From positions 1,287,714-1,351,713 of the forward strand of contig CAMXCT020002668.1 in NCBI GenBank assembly GCA_947184155.2: DNA of 64,000 nt. The letters are read 5' to 3'. Shown in pieces: positions 62,890 through 64,000 of this stretch. Made by a program: the position numbers and the translations under genes. The number at the start of each line of letters is the position of its first letter. Within the stretch, counting starts at the first letter, position 1. The notes below the pieces were generated by a model. It was given only the letters and a program-made list of their open reading frames with translations. It did no database searches and was not told the origin of the DNA. The DNA comes from Cladocopium goreaui (taxonomy: Eukaryota > Sar > Dinophyceae > Suessiales > Symbiodiniaceae).

Positions 62890-63058
62890 GTAGATCCATG
62901 GTTTCTTCCCTTTTTTAACTCATCAACCATGGATCTACCCTCTGGTAAACATACAAAAAACTATGGAAAATCACTATTTTCAATGGGTAAATCCACTATA
63001 AATGGCCATGTTCAATAGCTATGTTAGTCATAACCAGAGGGTAAATCATCCCAGTGGG
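62890..63058 (+). mobile_element. Nested palindromes around family A element A16
   Basis: Element A16 is 62936-63043 (TACCCTCTGGTAAACATACA ... TAGTCATAACCAGAGGGTA). Just left of it, GTAGATCCATGGTT and AACCATGGATCTAC (62890-62938) form a separate 14-bp hairpin. Further out, CCACTGGGATGAT (about 62878) pairs with ATCATCCCAGTGG (about 63046). Three inverted repeats are thus nested or side by side. Confidence 0.7.
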
Positions 63059-63080
63059 ACCCGAGCTTCCCGTCCCCGAG

Positions 63081-63180
63081 GACCGGTGAGATCGAGTTCG
63101 CCGAGTTCCTGCGCGCCTTCGAAAAGCAGCGAGGCGGTGCACAGGACCGGCGACGGGGTGCGACGGGCTGCGAGGCGTGA
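63081..63180 (+). CDS. EF-hand protein, terminal exon
   Basis: Acceptor gtccccgag, then phase 2: TGEIEFAEFLRAFEKQRGGA and a basic tail ending GATGCEA, stop TGA at 63178-63180. Joined to 60811-60863, the second loop is D-E-D-G-T-G-E-I-E-F-A-E, canonical at positions 1, 3, 5, 6, 8 and 12. The Arg-rich tail is not typical of calmodulin. The intron before it (60864-63080) holds element A16. Confidence 0.85.
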
Positions 63181-63581
63181 CGCTTTGAGGTTGGCCCAAT
63201 CAAAAACGGGCGGAGATGGTACTTATAACATCTTAGAACCAAGAAAACTAGGGTGAGTGTATATATATATATATGTGTGTATAGATTATAGACTGTTACT
63301 CATAATATTCTATAACCGTTCAGAAAAATGGGGAATATCGTGGTTTCCATAAATTGGGAATCCCCAAAAATGGATGTTTTTTTTTAATCCTATTATTAAT
63401 TGGATGATTTAGGGGTACAGCGGAACCGTTGGATAAGAACCGATTCAGAATTTTCCAGCCTACCCTGGGATTCTTAAGTGCTATACGTGGAAAATATGGG
63501 AATTATGAACGAGGGTACCCTCAAGTTGTTAATGGGTTAGTTCTTAAGGGTTTCATATGGTGAGGGTTTTGCCAATTCATT

Positions 63582-63930
63582 TTGGCGTGGTATTAGGTTG
63601 CAAAGGAGGCGGCGGAGAGAAACAACTTTTTAGGCCCCAAAAAGTTTTTCAGGTGCAGGCATTCCAAACAGAGTATAGGCCAGATATTCCACCACGCCAG
63701 GGCTTGAAAGTTTATTTTGGCGTTAGGTTGCAAAGGTGGGTGGAAGAAAAACACTTTTTAGGTCCCGAAAAGTTTTTTCAGATGCATTCCAAACAAAGTA
63801 TAGGCCAGATATTCCACCATGCCAGGGCTTGAAAGTTTATTTAGGCGTGGTATTAGGTTGCAAAGGAGGCGGGGGGAAGAACAATACTTTTTAGGCTCCG
63901 AAAAGTTTCTCGGGGTTGGAGCGCCCGAAA
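63582..63930 (+). repeat. Tandem repeat of about 125-137 bp, 2.6 copies
   Basis: Units begin near 63582, 63719 and 63844 with GGCG(TGGTA)TTAGGTTGCAAA and include CTTTTTAGG...GAAAAGTTTTT and AGTATAGGCCAGATATTCCA. Copies are moderately diverged. Frames through it are open by repetition, so no gene is called. Confidence 0.8.
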
Positions 63931-64000
63931 CAATGCATCACAGGCAAGGCAAGCCAAGACAAGCCAAGGGCAGCCTCCGAGGTCAGATGACCTACAGTGT

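Overview
The window looks like nuclear genomic DNA from a dinoflagellate, most likely one of the Suessiales/Symbiodiniaceae or a relative. This is inferred from the combination of features, not from any single marker. They are: GC-richer micro-exons of about 30-150 nt scattered at kilobase intervals in AT-rich sequence; an intronless RCC1-like repeat protein of a type common in Symbiodiniaceae; introns that appear to use GT, GC and GA donors; many families of short terminal-inverted-repeat (TIR) elements resembling introners; and a 10 kb non-LTR retroelement carrying a cytosine-C5-methyltransferase-like domain. A 100-base run of N at 27996-28095 shows this is a scaffolded assembly.

Layout. 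From 0-6 kb there are plus-strand micro-exons between TIR elements. At 6.67-7.92 kb is an uninterrupted plus-strand gene with a ubiquitin-like N-terminus and eight 41-residue RCC1-like repeats. From 8.0-9.2 kb is a long AT minisatellite. From 9.3-39.5 kb is a long run of putative plus-strand exons separated by introns rich in TIR elements and simple repeats (minisatellite cluster at 20.8-21.6 kb, N gap and 10-bp array at 28.0-28.5 kb). From about 40.09-50.28 kb is one minus-strand retroelement with three open frames: a zinc-finger/coiled-coil ORF1, an unrecognised ORF2, and a huge ORF3 ordered RNase H - AP-like endonuclease - reverse transcriptase - zinc fingers - methyltransferase-like. From 50.7-63.2 kb there are more plus-strand exons, a 265-bp tandem array (52.7-53.8 kb), and the best-supported spliced gene. 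That gene's last four exons (58201-63180) join in frame into two canonical EF-hands using a GA, a GC and a GT donor. Another tandem repeat lies at 63.6-63.9 kb.

How it fits together. All host coding signals I can support are on the plus strand and the retroelement is on the minus strand. Most space between exons is intron, and much of that is non-autonomous TIR elements in at least six families, named here A-F. Families A and B (TIR TACCCTCTGGTAA...) and C (TIR CTGGTTGGTGG...) carry a GT and an AG inside their inverted repeats. Some copies sit exactly between open exon sequences or directly against an exon, as expected if insertion creates a new intron. Only the RCC1-like gene and the retroelement ORFs are long continuous reading frames. 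Every micro-exon call rests on reading frame, base composition and splice-like borders alone, and transcript data would be needed to chain them into genes. I saw no rRNA, tRNA, CRISPR array or intact spliced-leader sequence, but I could not run covariance or homology searches.
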